A stretch of 64,000 bases of DNA from Bosea sp. OAE506. Its GTDB lineage: Bacteria; Pseudomonadota; Alphaproteobacteria; Rhizobiales; Beijerinckiaceae. Shown here piece after piece: positions 56,612-64,000 of the stretch; the stretch's first letter is position 1; each line of letters starts with the position of its first letter. Location of the stretch: positions 193,501-257,500 of the forward strand of contig NZ_JBEPOB010000001.1 in NCBI RefSeq assembly GCF_040546595.1, in the 5' to 3' direction. Made by a program: the position numbers and the translations under genes. The notes beneath the pieces are model-generated. The model searched no databases and was not told the DNA's origin. It saw nothing but the letters and a program-made list of their open reading frames with translations.

Positions 56612-57101
56612 AGTACCTGTCCCGACATGTAGGAGGCCTCTTCGCTCGCCAGGAAGACATGGCAGGACGCGACCTCATTGGGCTGGCCGGGCCGGCCCAT
56701 CGGGACGCTCGACCCGTGCTGCGCCACCTGTTCCTCGTCGAAGGACGCCGGGATCAGCGGCGTCCAGATCGGCCCCGGCGCGACGGCGTTGACCCGGATA
56801 CCCTTCTCCGCCAGGGCCTGCGCCAGCGAACGCGTGAAGGCGACGATGGCCCCGCGCGTCGCCGCGTAGTCGATGAGCGTGTCCTTGCCCTTATAGGCCG
56901 TGACCGAGGTGGTGTTGACGATCGCGCCATGCCGACCGCGACAGCACGCCCGATGCCGCTGTCGCCGCCGGTGATGAGCGCGATCTTGTCCCTGAGACGG
57001 CCGGTGCCGCCAAAGCGCGGCTCGAATTACGGACGGGGCGACATCTGCGCTTCGCTGCCGGGTTGGCGGGCTTGCCTCTGCGGCGGGATCGCGTCCGTCA
57101 T
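56578..57101 (-). pseudogene. SDR pseudogene with nonsense codon and internal deletion
   Basis: Read from ATG 57101, the frame gives MTDAIPPQRQARQPGSEAQM and then a TAA in place of an expected sense codon. The same frame continues with RLRDKIALITGGDSGIGRA. Soon after, roughly 90 codons are missing and the frame shifts. The end IVNTTSVTAYKGKD, RVNAVAPGPIWTPLIPASFD and HPNGGTIVGS is a normal SDR C-terminus. The intact relative at 32339-33340 shows what is lost (the NAD-binding half after GIGRA up to the Ser region). Two independent lesions make it a clear pseudogene. Confidence 0.8.
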
Positions 57102-57146
57102 GGGGAGACCTTTCTTTGGCAGGACCTTAGGGGTCGTTCCTGGACC

Positions 57147-57171
57147 AACCGGCAAAGGCAGAGGCAGTTCC
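57147..57171 (-). promoter_or_regulatory. Surviving EcfG-type promoter of the SDR pseudogene
   Basis: On the minus strand GGAAC (57171-57167), 17 bases, GTT (57149-57147), with G before GTT. It lies 45 bases before the pseudogene start. Confidence 0.55.
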
Positions 57172-57235
57172 GGCGGTTCGGGAACCACTACGCCCGCGGT
57201 TCATTGATGTGCCAGCAAGCCAGAGGAACCTCTCC

Positions 57236-58276
57236 ATGCCGGATCCCTCCACCCCCGCAAGGGCGCGCTCCGGCAGCGGCCATCCCGATGGACCGCAGCC
57301 CTCGGAGGCCTCTTGCGAGCCGACCTCACTGCCGCTACCGATGCCGGCCTCGTGCCACAGGCTGCCCTGGGGCGACGGACGTCTGGTCTTGCTGGAAGCC
57401 GGAGACGGCCCACCCTTGTTGCTGATCCACAGCATCAACGCCGCCGCCTCGAGCTATGAGGTGAAGCCGATCGCCGAGGCGATGCAGGGGCGCCGCCGGG
57501 TCTTTGCGCTCGACTTGCCGGGCTTCGGCCTCTCGAGCCGCGGGCCGGAGGTCTATACGGTCGCGCGCTATGTAGAGGCGATCCTGCTTGCGGCACGAAC
57601 CGCCCAGGAAATCTGCGGCGGGCAGCGGGTCGCCGCACTCGCCCTGTCGCTCTCGGGCGAGTTCCTGGCACGCGCCGCGCTGCAGGAGCCGCGGCTCTTC
57701 GCCGGTCTCGCCCTCGTCACGCCGACCGGCTTCGAAACCGGCGCCCAACGCCGCCGAGGCGGCATGCCCGAAGCCCGTCCCCGCACCGGGCTGGAGCGTT
57801 TTTTCACCTTGCCCCTGTGGCGAAGCGGGCTGTTTGCCATGCTCGTCAGCCGTCCGAGCGTGCGCTTCTTCCTGAGGCGGACCTTCGACGGCCCGCCCGA
57901 TCCGGGGCTGGTGGACTATGCCTGGCAGAGCGCCCATCAGCCGGGTGCGGCCTATGCCGCCTTTGCTTTCGCTTCCGGAAAGCTGTTCTCGCCGGACATC
58001 CGCGATGTCTACGAGGCGCTGGAGCTGCCGGTCTGGCTGGCGCACGGCACTCGCGGCTCGTTCAGTGATTTCAGCGAGGCCGGCTGGACGATGACGCGCC
58101 CCAACTGGGAGCTGACTTCCTTCGATACGGGAGCCTTCCCGCATTTCCAGGCACGGGATGCCTTCCTGCCCCGTCTGGACGGCTTCCTCGACGCGCTGCA
58201 GCAGCAGGCGCCGGCGCCTGCCCGCCCCGCCGCGCCGCATCTGCGGGTGGTGCAGAACAGTGGAGACCGCTCGTGA
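57236..58276 (+). CDS. Alpha/beta hydrolase
   Basis: A 346-residue alpha/beta hydrolase. LLLIHSINAAASSYEVKPIA is the oxyanion-hole strand, VFALDLPGFGLSSRGPEVYT the next turn, and VAALALSLSGEFLARAAL the nucleophile elbow, where the usual GxSxG is ALSLS. WLAHGTRGSF and the His in TGAFPHFQ are candidates for the acid and base region. The first 50 residues are a Pro/Ser-rich extension. ATG 57236 follows AGAGGAACC. Its stop overlaps the SemiSWEET start (GTGA), which suggests a shared sugar- or lipid-related role. Substrate unknown. Confidence 0.85.
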   Translation: MPDPSTPARARSGSGHPDGPQPSEASCEPTSLPLPMPASCHRLPWGDGRLVLLEAGDGPPLLLIHSINAAASSYEVKPIAEAMQGRRRVFALDLPGFGLSSRGPEVYTVARYVEAILLAARTAQEICGGQRVAALALSLSGEFLARAALQEPRLFAGLALVTPTGFETGAQRRRGGMPEARPRTGLERFFTLPLWRSGLFAMLVSRPSVRFFLRRTFDGPPDPGLVDYAWQSAHQPGAAYAAFAFASGKLFSPDIRDVYEALELPVWLAHGTRGSFSDFSEAGWTMTRPNWELTSFDTGAFPHFQARDAFLPRLDGFLDALQQQAPAPARPAAPHLRVVQNSGDRS

Positions 58277-58572
58277 ACTGGGTTTCCCTGATCGGCTATG
58301 GCGCCGCGCTCTGCTCGACGGTGAGCTTCGTGCCCCAGGCCTGGCGGGTGCTGCGGACCCGGGACGTGTCCGCGCTCTCGACGCCGACCTATGCGATCAC
58401 CTGCTGCGGCTTCGCGCTCTGGCTGGTCTATGGCATCGTCAAGGCCGAATGGCCGCTGATCCTGACCAACGGCATCTGCCTGGTCCTGGCCAGCTTCATC
58501 CTCGCGATGAAGCTGATGCCGAGGCAACAGCGGGAGAGCGTGGCGCAGACGCTCGCTCCTCCCGCCGAGTGA
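58273..58572 (+). CDS. SemiSWEET family sugar transporter
   Basis: A 99-residue protein with three membrane helices: LIGYGAALCSTVSFVPQAWR (with the PQ-loop motif VPQ), YAITCCGFALWLVYGIV and LILTNGICLVLASFILAM. This is the half-size SWEET fold, which works as a homodimer and moves small sugars such as sucrose or glucose down their gradient. The start is a GTG overlapping the hydrolase stop by four bases. Confidence 0.9.
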   Translation: MNWVSLIGYGAALCSTVSFVPQAWRVLRTRDVSALSTPTYAITCCGFALWLVYGIVKAEWPLILTNGICLVLASFILAMKLMPRQQRESVAQTLAPPAE

Positions 58573-58594
58573 GCACCCGGGACCGGACGCTCAC
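58569..58594. terminator. Weak bidirectional hairpin between SemiSWEET and alcohol dehydrogenase genes
   Basis: GTGAGC (58569-58574) and GCTCAC (58589-58594) form a perfect 6-base stem across the convergent gap; each arm contains one of the two stop codons. Confidence 0.35.
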
Positions 58595-59763
58595 GGCTTC
58601 ATCACGACCTTGATGCAGCCGTCCTTCTTGTCACGGAAGGTCTCGTAGAGCCCCGGCCCATCCTCGAGCGTGGCGCGATGGGTGATGACGAAGGACGGGT
58701 CGAGCTCCCCGGAAACCACCTTCTCCAGCAGCGGCGCCAGATAGCGATGGGTGTGGGTCTGGCCGGTGCGGATGCTGAGACCCTTGTTCATCAGCGCGCC
58801 GAAGGGGATCTTGTCGAGGAAGCCGATATAAACGCCCGGCACCGAGATCGTGCCGCCCTTGCGACAGCACATGATCGCCTCGCGCATCACATGCGGCCGG
58901 TCGGTGCCGAGAAAGAGCGAGGCCTTGACCTTGTCGACCACGGCATCGAGCGCGCCACCCGCATGGGCTTCGGTCCCGACGGCGTCGATGCAGCGATCGG
59001 GACCGCGACCACCGGTCATCTCCATCAGCCGGTCGTAGACCTTCACCGCGTCGAAATCGATGACCTCCGCCCGGCCGTGGTGCCGGGCCATGGCGAGGCG
59101 CTCGGGCACATTGTCGATCGCGATGACGCGACCGGCGCCCAGCATCCAGGCGCTCTGGATGGCGAACTGGCCGACGGGACCGCACCCCCAGACGGCGACG
59201 GTATCGCCGGGCTCGATCTCGGCATTCTCAGCGGCCATGTAGCCGGTCGGGAAGATGTCGGAGAGGAACAGAGCCATCTCGTCGTCCATCCCCTCGGGTA
59301 CCTTGATGTGGCCGACATCGGCGAAGGGAACGCGCAGATACTCCGCCTGGCCGCCGGCATAGCCGCCGAGCATGTGCGAGTAGCCGAAAAGGCCCGAAGG
59401 CGAATGGCCCATCGCTGCGGCGGCCATCTTGGCGTTGGGGTTGGAGCGGTCGCAGAGCGAGAAGAGCTGCTTGCGGCAGAAGAAGCAGTCACCGCAGGCG
59501 ATGTTGAAGGGCACGACGATGCGATCGCCCGGCTTGAGGTTGGTGACGGCGCGACCGACCTCGACAACCTCCCCCATGGTCTCGTGGCCGAGGATGTCGC
59601 CGCTCTCCATGGTCGGCATGTAGCCGTCATAGAGATGCAGATCCGAGCCGCAGATCGCGCAGGCGGTGACCTTGATGATGACGTCGCGGTCGTCCTGCAA
59701 TTGGGGATCGGGCACCGTGTCGCAACGGATGTCGCCCTTGCCGTGCCAGCACAACGCCCTCAT
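58591..59763 (-). CDS. Zinc-dependent alcohol dehydrogenase
   Basis: A 390-residue medium-chain dehydrogenase. The catalytic zinc ligands are in [14 protein letters not shown] (Cys) and [12 protein letters not shown] (His), and the structural zinc ligands are the four Cys in [15 protein letters not shown]. The NAD fold starts at [14 protein letters not shown]. The insert after the structural zinc site makes it resemble the glutathione-independent formaldehyde dehydrogenase group, and the substrate may be an aldehyde or alcohol. GGGAGG precedes ATG 59763; a GTG two codons upstream is less likely. An exact EcfG-type element lies 33 bases upstream. Confidence 0.92.
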   Translation of the reverse strand: MRALCWHGKGDIRCDTVPDPQLQDDRDVIIKVTACAICGSDLHLYDGYMPTMESGDILGHETMGEVVEVGRAVTNLKPGDRIVVPFNIACGDCFFCRKQLFSLCDRSNPNAKMAAAAMGHSPSGLFGYSHMLGGYAGGQAEYLRVPFADVGHIKVPEGMDDEMALFLSDIFPTGYMAAENAEIEPGDTVAVWGCGPVGQFAIQSAWMLGAGRVIAIDNVPERLAMARHHGRAEVIDFDAVKVYDRLMEMTGGRGPDRCIDAVGTEAHAGGALDAVVDKVKASLFLGTDRPHVMREAIMCCRKGGTISVPGVYIGFLDKIPFGALMNKGLSIRTGQTHTHRYLAPLLEKVVSGELDPSFVITHRATLEDGPGLYETFRDKKDGCIKVVMKP

Positions 59764-59796
59764 GGTCACCTCCCGACGAGTGGTCCTCTGGAGGCC

Positions 59797-59821
59797 AACG
59801 GGCGGAGGAAGCCGGCGTTCC
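59797..59821 (-). promoter_or_regulatory. Candidate EcfG-type promoter for the alcohol dehydrogenase
   Basis: On the minus strand GGAAC (59821-59817), 16 bases, then CGTT ending at 59797: an exact consensus match, 33 bases before the start codon. Confidence 0.7.
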
Positions 59822-59852
59822 GCGCAGCGCGGCCATGCTGGAGCGGATACCG

Positions 59853-60425
59853 ATGAGATGGACCGTCTTGTCCTCGCGCAGCGTGATCACGGACCGCTGG
59901 ATCGACCTGCGCGCGGATGACTGCGTGACGCCGTCGGGACAGGCGATCGCGCCCTATTATGTGCTGACCTATCCTGATTGGGTGCATGTGGTCGCGCTGA
60001 ACGCACGCGACGAAGTGCTGCTGGTCCGGCAGTACCGGCACGGTGCGGGCGAGAGCTTTCTCGAACTTCCGGGCGGCGTCATCGACGGCGACGAGGCGGT
60101 GGAGACTGCGGCCCGGCGCGAGTTGGCGGAAGAGACCGGCCATGAGGCCGGCGCCGTCACGCTTGTCTCCTCGCTGCATCCCAACCCCGCAATCCAGAAC
60201 AACCGCGTCCATGTCTGCATCGCGCGGGACGTCGTGGCGGCGGGGCCGCTGCGCCTCGATGCCGGCGAAGAGGGGCTGACGGTCGAGGCGCTGCCCGTGC
60301 AGACCGTGCTGGATGGGTTGGCCAGCGGGCTGATCGGCCAATCGCTGCATGTCACCAGCCTGCTGCTCGGTCTGGCGGCGCTGGGGCGGTTCAAGCTCGC
60401 GGCCGTCGCGCCACCCGGGGATTGA
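59853..60425 (+). CDS. NUDIX hydrolase (ADP-ribose pyrophosphatase-like)
   Basis: A 190-residue NUDIX protein. The NUDIX box runs from [18 protein letters not shown] to AEETG and fits Gx5Ex7REUxEExGU with all acidic ligands. [20 protein letters not shown] before it is typical of ADP-sugar pyrophosphatases. ATG 59853 has GGAG nine bases before it; ATG 59835 is in frame but lacks one. It is divergent from the alcohol dehydrogenase. Confidence 0.88.
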   Translation: MRWTVLSSRSVITDRWIDLRADDCVTPSGQAIAPYYVLTYPDWVHVVALNARDEVLLVRQYRHGAGESFLELPGGVIDGDEAVETAARRELAEETGHEAGAVTLVSSLHPNPAIQNNRVHVCIARDVVAAGPLRLDAGEEGLTVEALPVQTVLDGLASGLIGQSLHVTSLLLGLAALGRFKLAAVAPPGD

Positions 60426-60551
60426 TCACGCGGGCGCCTGCGTGGACGGCTGAACGGATCGTCAAAGCTTTGACCCGGAGCAACGGGCTCGCAACTGGGT
60501 CCGACCGCATTCGCGGCAGGCATCACGCTCGCGGCGCACCCCGACATGGCC

Positions 60552-60576
60552 GGAACGATGCGGGACACCACCGGTT
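60552..60576 (+). promoter_or_regulatory. Candidate EcfG-type promoter for the DUF892 gene
   Basis: GGAAC (60552-60556), 17 bases, GTT (60574-60576), with G before GTT. It is 32 bases before the start codon. Confidence 0.65.
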
Positions 60577-60608
60577 GACTGCGCACACCCACAGCAGGAG
60601 CCGCCCCT

Positions 60609-61112
60609 ATGGCCACGAAGACCAAGACCCTCCACGACCTTTTCATCGACCAGCTCAAGGACACCTATTACGCCGAGAAGCAGATCCTGAAGGCGCTGCC
60701 GAAAATGGCGAAGGCTGCCCAGGACCCCGAATCGAAGAAGGCCTTCGAGACGCATCGCGACGAGACGGAGCGCCAGATCGAACGCCTCGAGCAGGTCTTC
60801 GAGCTCTGCGACACACCCGCCCGCGGCAAGACCTGCGAGGCGATGGTCGGCATCCTCGAGGAGGGCAAGGAGGTGATGGAGGAGTATGCCGGCAGCGAGG
60901 CGCTCGACGCCGGCCTGATCGCCTCGGCACAGGCGGTCGAGCACTACGAAATCGCCCGCTACGGCACGCTCAAGGCGCTGGCGATGCAGCTCGGCATGAA
61001 GGACGCCGCCAAGCTCCTCGACGAGACGCTGGCGGAAGAGAAGAAGACCGACGAGCTGCTCAGCAAGCTCGCCCAGACCCGCGCCAACACCAAGTCGCAG
61101 AAGGCGGCCTGA
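60609..61112 (+). CDS. DUF892 ferritin-like protein (YciE/YciF family)
   Basis: A 167-residue four-helix protein. LHDLFIDQLKDTYYAEKQIL is the family's first helix, and the Glu and His residues in FETHRDETERQIERLEQVF and AVEHYEIARYGTL are the presumed di-metal ligands. YciE/YciF proteins are stress-induced ferritin-like proteins of uncertain activity. AGGAG is present before the ATG. The EcfG-type element upstream fits its usual membership in general stress regulons. A hypothetical gene follows 40 bases later. Confidence 0.92.
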   Translation: MATKTKTLHDLFIDQLKDTYYAEKQILKALPKMAKAAQDPESKKAFETHRDETERQIERLEQVFELCDTPARGKTCEAMVGILEEGKEVMEEYAGSEALDAGLIASAQAVEHYEIARYGTLKALAMQLGMKDAAKLLDETLAEEKKTDELLSKLAQTRANTKSQKAA

Positions 61113-61152
61113 GCCGCCTCTGCCCAAAGCCAATGACAGCGGAGACGAGCCC

Positions 61153-61617
61153 ATGACCGACAGCGCGCAGGATCTGCCCGCCACCGGGCCGGCGCTCGCC
61201 CTCGCTTTGCAGCGCCGCCATCCGGGCCGGGACTGGCTGGCGGCGCTCGCCATGGCGGCGCGACGGCCGCGTGGCGACATCGAGCGGTATCTGCAGGAAG
61301 ACGGCGTGTTGCCGCCTTTCCTGCGGGCGGCCGCCGCAGAGGTCGCAACGCTGCTGCAATCCCAGGATGCCGCGACGCAGGCTGCCGCAGCCACCGACGA
61401 CGTCTTCGCCGCGCGCACCAACGACGCAGATGCGCCGATGGAGATCGACAGCGAAGCGGGCACGATCGTTCAACCCTCCAGCAAGAGCATGCCGTCCCAG
61501 TCCGGATCCGAACATGAGATGCGGACCAAGCCGCCCAAGGCCGAGAAGAACGAAGAGTTCCTGCCGACCAGCGGCGTGCCGGCCTTCCTTAGTCCGCTGC
61601 GGAAGGACGAGGGCTGA
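61153..61617 (+). CDS. Hypothetical protein in the DUF892 operon
   Basis: A 154-residue protein of no recognised family. The first 70 residues are helical and Ala/Arg-rich (LALALQRRHPGRDWLAALAM), and the rest is low-complexity, Ser/Pro/Glu-rich and probably disordered. GGAGACGAG precedes the ATG. It is probably co-transcribed with the DUF892 gene. Confidence 0.6.
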   Translation: MTDSAQDLPATGPALALALQRRHPGRDWLAALAMAARRPRGDIERYLQEDGVLPPFLRAAAAEVATLLQSQDAATQAAAATDDVFAARTNDADAPMEIDSEAGTIVQPSSKSMPSQSGSEHEMRTKPPKAEKNEEFLPTSGVPAFLSPLRKDEG

Positions 61618-61640
61618 AGCCTCGTCGTCTCAGCCAACCG

Positions 61641-63323
61641 TCACCCGGCGGCCGCGGCCTGCTGCTGGCCGGAGAGGCCACTGCGACCCGTGTCGAAGGA
61701 GAGTTGCATGACGACCCCCTCGGGCCGGAAATCGATCTCGATGTGAGGATCGCATTCCGCGGGCAGCGCATGGCGGATCAGCCGGCTGCCGAAACCCTGC
61801 CGCTCCGGCGGCACCACCGGTGGTCCCCCAGCCTCCTGCCAGACGAACTCGACGCGCCCGTCCTCATCCCGATTCCATTCGATCGTGACCATCCCGACCT
61901 CGTCCCGCAGCGCGCCGTATTTCAGCGCGTTGGTCGAGAGCTCGTGCACGATCATCGAGAGCGCCAGCGCCGTCTTGCTCTCCAGCCTGACCGGCGGCCC
62001 CGAGGTCCTGATCCGGCTCATCCGGTCGACATGCGGGCGAAGAGTCGTCGCGACCACCTCGGCGATCGAACTCTCGCGCTGCTCGTCGGACAGGAGAACG
62101 TCGAGCGCGGAGGACAGGGCGACCACTCGATCGGAGAAGATCCGCGATCGCTCGGCATCGACATAAGTTCCAAAGGTCTGCCGGGCGATCGCCTGCAGCA
62201 CCGTCAGCAGATTCTTGACGCGATGCCCGAGTTCGCCGGTCAGCAGATCCCGCTGCTCGCGCGCACGGGTGGCCGCCTCGTCGCGACGGGTGAGTTCGTC
62301 GAGCATGTCGTCGACGGCATGGCCGACGCTTTCGAGTTCGCCCTGGCTGACCCGCATGCCGGTACGGCGGTGGCTCTCGCCGTTTCGCCAGGCGGTCAGC
62401 ACCTCGTTGATCTTCATGATCGGGCGGCGGACGAAGGCGTTGCCGACGAACCAGGCTGCGGCGAAGGCCAGCACCGCGCCGAGGCCGACGATGATCGCTC
62501 CCATCAGGCTCGAGCGGTTGAGCGCGGCAAAGGCCTGGGACCGCGCCAGCCCCGCACTGACATAGAGCGCCTGCGGGGCGGCGCCGATCGGCTGGTAGCC
62601 GACGATGCGGGCCTCGCCGTCCTGGCTCACCAGATCGAGGCTGCCGGGCTGCGGCGCGCGCACAAGGTGCTGGAAGGCCTCCGGAATCCGCGTGCCGACG
62701 AACCGCTCCGGCGCGGGATGACGCGCGAGAATGACGCCGTTGCGGTCGGCCACCGTCAGCGCGCCCGAGGGGGTGACGCCGCGTTCGCGCAGGCGCTCGC
62801 CGAGCCAGTCGAGCCGGATCCCGGTCGCAAGCACGGCGCGGACTTCGCCCTTTCCGTCCCGGACTGCGCGGGCGAGCGGCAGGACGGGAGTCCCGGTGAT
62901 GCGGCTCTGCGTGTATTCGCCCACGACCGTGCGATCGGCGAGGAGGGCGTCGCGCAGATAGCTGCGGTCGGACAGGTCCTGGCCGGCGGGCGAGCCCATG
63001 CTGTCGCAGATGACGCTGCCTTCGACCGACATCAGGGAGATCACCCGGATCGACGGCACGGACGCCGCCACGGCCGCGAGCGCCCGGCTGCAACCGGCGG
63101 GATCGTCCCGCGAGACGGCCGCATTGGCCGCCACCGCGATCAGCAATCCGTCCATGCCCTCGATGATGCGCTCGAGTTCGAAAGCAGCCTGGCGGCTCGC
63201 CTGCTGCGCCAACCGATGAACCTCGCGCTCCCGCTCCGCGCGATAGGTCAGTTCGTTGATCGCCAGCAGGGCGACGCCGGGAGCCAGAGCCGCCGTCGCC
63301 AGCAGGAAGAGGCGCTTCTTCAC
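61641..63323 (-). CDS. Membrane HWE histidine kinase with periplasmic Cache-like domain (copy 2)
   Basis: A 560-residue kinase that aligns without gaps to the copy at 7197-8864 from the first residue (KKRLFLLATAAL) to the phospho-His367 in ELGHRVKNLL and beyond. It has the same two membrane segments (about 4-21 and 272-296), periplasmic region, HAMP-like linker, HELSTNALKYGAL box and the W-x-E in FVWQEAGGPP. The start is set at GTG 63323, where the similarity begins, rather than the upstream ATG. It lies directly downstream of the paralogous 109-residue gene and a Crp/Fnr gene. The ligand is unknown. Confidence 0.92.
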   Translation of the reverse strand: MKKRLFLLATAALAPGVALLAINELTYRAEREREVHRLAQQASRQAAFELERIIEGMDGLLIAVAANAAVSRDDPAGCSRALAAVAASVPSIRVISLMSVEGSVICDSMGSPAGQDLSDRSYLRDALLADRTVVGEYTQSRITGTPVLPLARAVRDGKGEVRAVLATGIRLDWLGERLRERGVTPSGALTVADRNGVILARHPAPERFVGTRIPEAFQHLVRAPQPGSLDLVSQDGEARIVGYQPIGAAPQALYVSAGLARSQAFAALNRSSLMGAIIVGLGAVLAFAAAWFVGNAFVRRPIMKINEVLTAWRNGESHRRTGMRVSQGELESVGHAVDDMLDELTRRDEAATRAREQRDLLTGELGHRVKNLLTVLQAIARQTFGTYVDAERSRIFSDRVVALSSALDVLLSDEQRESSIAEVVATTLRPHVDRMSRIRTSGPPVRLESKTALALSMIVHELSTNALKYGALRDEVGMVTIEWNRDEDGRVEFVWQEAGGPPVVPPERQGFGSRLIRHALPAECDPHIEIDFRPEGVVMQLSFDTGRSGLSGQQQAAAAG

Positions 63324-63450
63324 CGTGCACGCTCCGGCCAACCCATCACAAGCCCGCCGCCTTGCGCCTGCCCCCTCTGAATATCCGCCCGCACCGTCGC
63401 ATCCGCCGCCTGTGGCGGCAAAGACTTATCGACCAAAGAAGCGGCGCTGG

Positions 63451-63780
63451 TCACGAGGCCAGCTTCCGCGGGCCCGCCGCGCTGCGCACCCTCAGCCGGA
63501 CGGTGCGACGCGGTGCGGTTCTTGAAGCCCGGACATAGTCGAGCCGGGCCTGAAGGCTGTCCTCGATGGCGTTGAGGACGAGCCACGCCTTGAACTCGCG
63601 ACGCCGGACGGAGACCAGTTCGACGGCATATCCGGCCGCGAGATGGCTCGCCACAGTACGCTGCGCGGCCTGTCGCCAACGCTCGTAGTCAGAGGACGCG
63701 CCGCGGCCCCCATCGCGCCAGTCGAAATCGGCGACGGCGTAGCAAGGCAGGATCACGGTCTTCGTTTCGCCGATATCCAT
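63451..63780 (-). CDS. Conserved 109-residue protein of the HWE-kinase module (copy 2)
   Basis: Same length and pattern as the protein at 8981-9310: TKTVILPCYAVADF, YERWRQAAQRTVASHLAAGY, AVELVSVRRREFKAWLV and LQARLDYVRASR. The open frame runs further upstream, but GGGAAAGGAG before ATG 63780 and the length of the paralogue fix the start. Family and function unknown. It lies between the Crp/Fnr gene and the kinase gene on one strand. Confidence 0.78.
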   Translation of the reverse strand: MDIGETKTVILPCYAVADFDWRDGGRGASSDYERWRQAAQRTVASHLAAGYAVELVSVRRREFKAWLVLNAIEDSLQARLDYVRASRTAPRRTVRLRVRSAAGPRKLAS

Positions 63781-63862
63781 GGCCGGCTCCTTTCCCTGTG
63801 CGGCCCCCAGCAAGGTTCCACTATCGCGGGAGCGACCCATCGCCGCATTAACCTAGGCTAAT
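63781..63862 (-). promoter_or_regulatory. Upstream block of the module, with a palindrome
   Basis: It shares GCCGGCTCCTTT, GGTTCCA and ATCGCCGCATTAAC with 9311-9385 of copy 1. It also contains a 16-base near-perfect dyad (ATTA at 63847-63850, CCTAGG at 63852-63857, TAAT at 63859-63862), a possible target of the adjacent Crp/Fnr regulator. Confidence 0.5.
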
Positions 63863-63887
63863 GGAGAGGAGGCGCTTTGCGCCGGCT

Positions 63888-64000
63888 TCAGCTCTCGGGG
63901 GTCAGGTGCAGATAGGCGTCGTCGAAATCGCCGATGTCCACCAGTGCCGCCCAGTCGCCAATCGTCAGCCTGCGGCTGGCAAGGCTGATCAGCCCGTCGC
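63888..64000 (-). CDS. Crp/Fnr family regulator, C-terminus only (partial)
   Basis: The minus-strand frame gives GDGLISLASRRLTIGDWAAL and then DIGDFDDAYLHLTPES to a TGA. It matches the last 37 residues of the regulator at 14915-15649 with only a few changes. The rest of the gene lies beyond the right edge. It is the first gene of the module that continues with the 109-residue protein and the HWE kinase. Confidence 0.8.
   Translation of the reverse strand, partial: DGLISLASRRLTIGDWAALVDIGDFDDAYLHLTPES

Noticed and set aside
57170..57216. GGAAC followed by GTT before the alpha/beta hydrolase gene
   Set aside because: The spacing is only 13 bases, too short for an EcfG-type promoter.

Overview
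The window is GC-rich, densely coded DNA of an alphaproteobacterium. The gene content (several HWE-type histidine kinases, DUF892, DUF1003 and DUF6894 proteins, an OxyR/KatG pair, a GlgE/TreS/TreY/TreZ alpha-glucan locus, and promoter-like GGAAC-N17-GTT sites typical of the EcfG general stress sigma factor) fits the Hyphomicrobiales, for example a Bosea- or Methylobacterium-like organism. The genus is inference only.

Bases 1 to about 21193 look like accessory DNA. They hold a glycan operon (three CgeB-like glycosyltransferases, a UDP-glucuronate decarboxylase-like SDR and a methyltransferase), a manganese catalase, small stress proteins, a galactofuranose-type locus (DUF378, glycosyltransferase, Glf) facing an SDR/glycosidase operon, a ParB-like protein, sensor kinases with a response regulator and a Crp/Fnr regulator, and several broken genes. 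The stretch ends at a 25-base copy of the 3' end of a tRNA-Leu gene (21169-21193). This is the signature of an element integrated into a tRNA 3' end, and its orientation puts the element to the left.

From 21571 onward the DNA looks more like core chromosome. It has a split transketolase/SDR operon with a divergent LysR regulator, a two-component system, a LOV-PAS-HWE kinase, a UvrD-like helicase, a Tat-signal SDR, an orphan TRAP binding protein beside a LacI regulator, and a photolyase-like protein with its two domains in reversed order. OxyR/KatG follow, then a 13-kb trehalose/alpha-glucan block: treZ-treY on the plus strand and glgE-treS/maltokinase-glgB on the minus strand. The right end carries DNA repair, hydrolase, SemiSWEET, alcohol dehydrogenase, NUDIX and DUF892 genes.

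Two themes connect the window. First, eleven GGAAC-like-N16/17-GTT elements (nine with exact GGAAC and GTT, two with one mismatch) lie in the right orientation, mostly 30-90 bases upstream of stress-type genes in both the accessory and core parts. This suggests one EcfG regulon, with the four HWE kinases as possible inputs. Second, a three-gene module (Crp/Fnr regulator, 109-residue unknown protein, membrane HWE kinase) occurs twice: compact at the right end and split by a 5.6-kb glycan block in the left part. Both copies share sequence upstream of the small gene. The module is the best candidate here for an undescribed signalling system.
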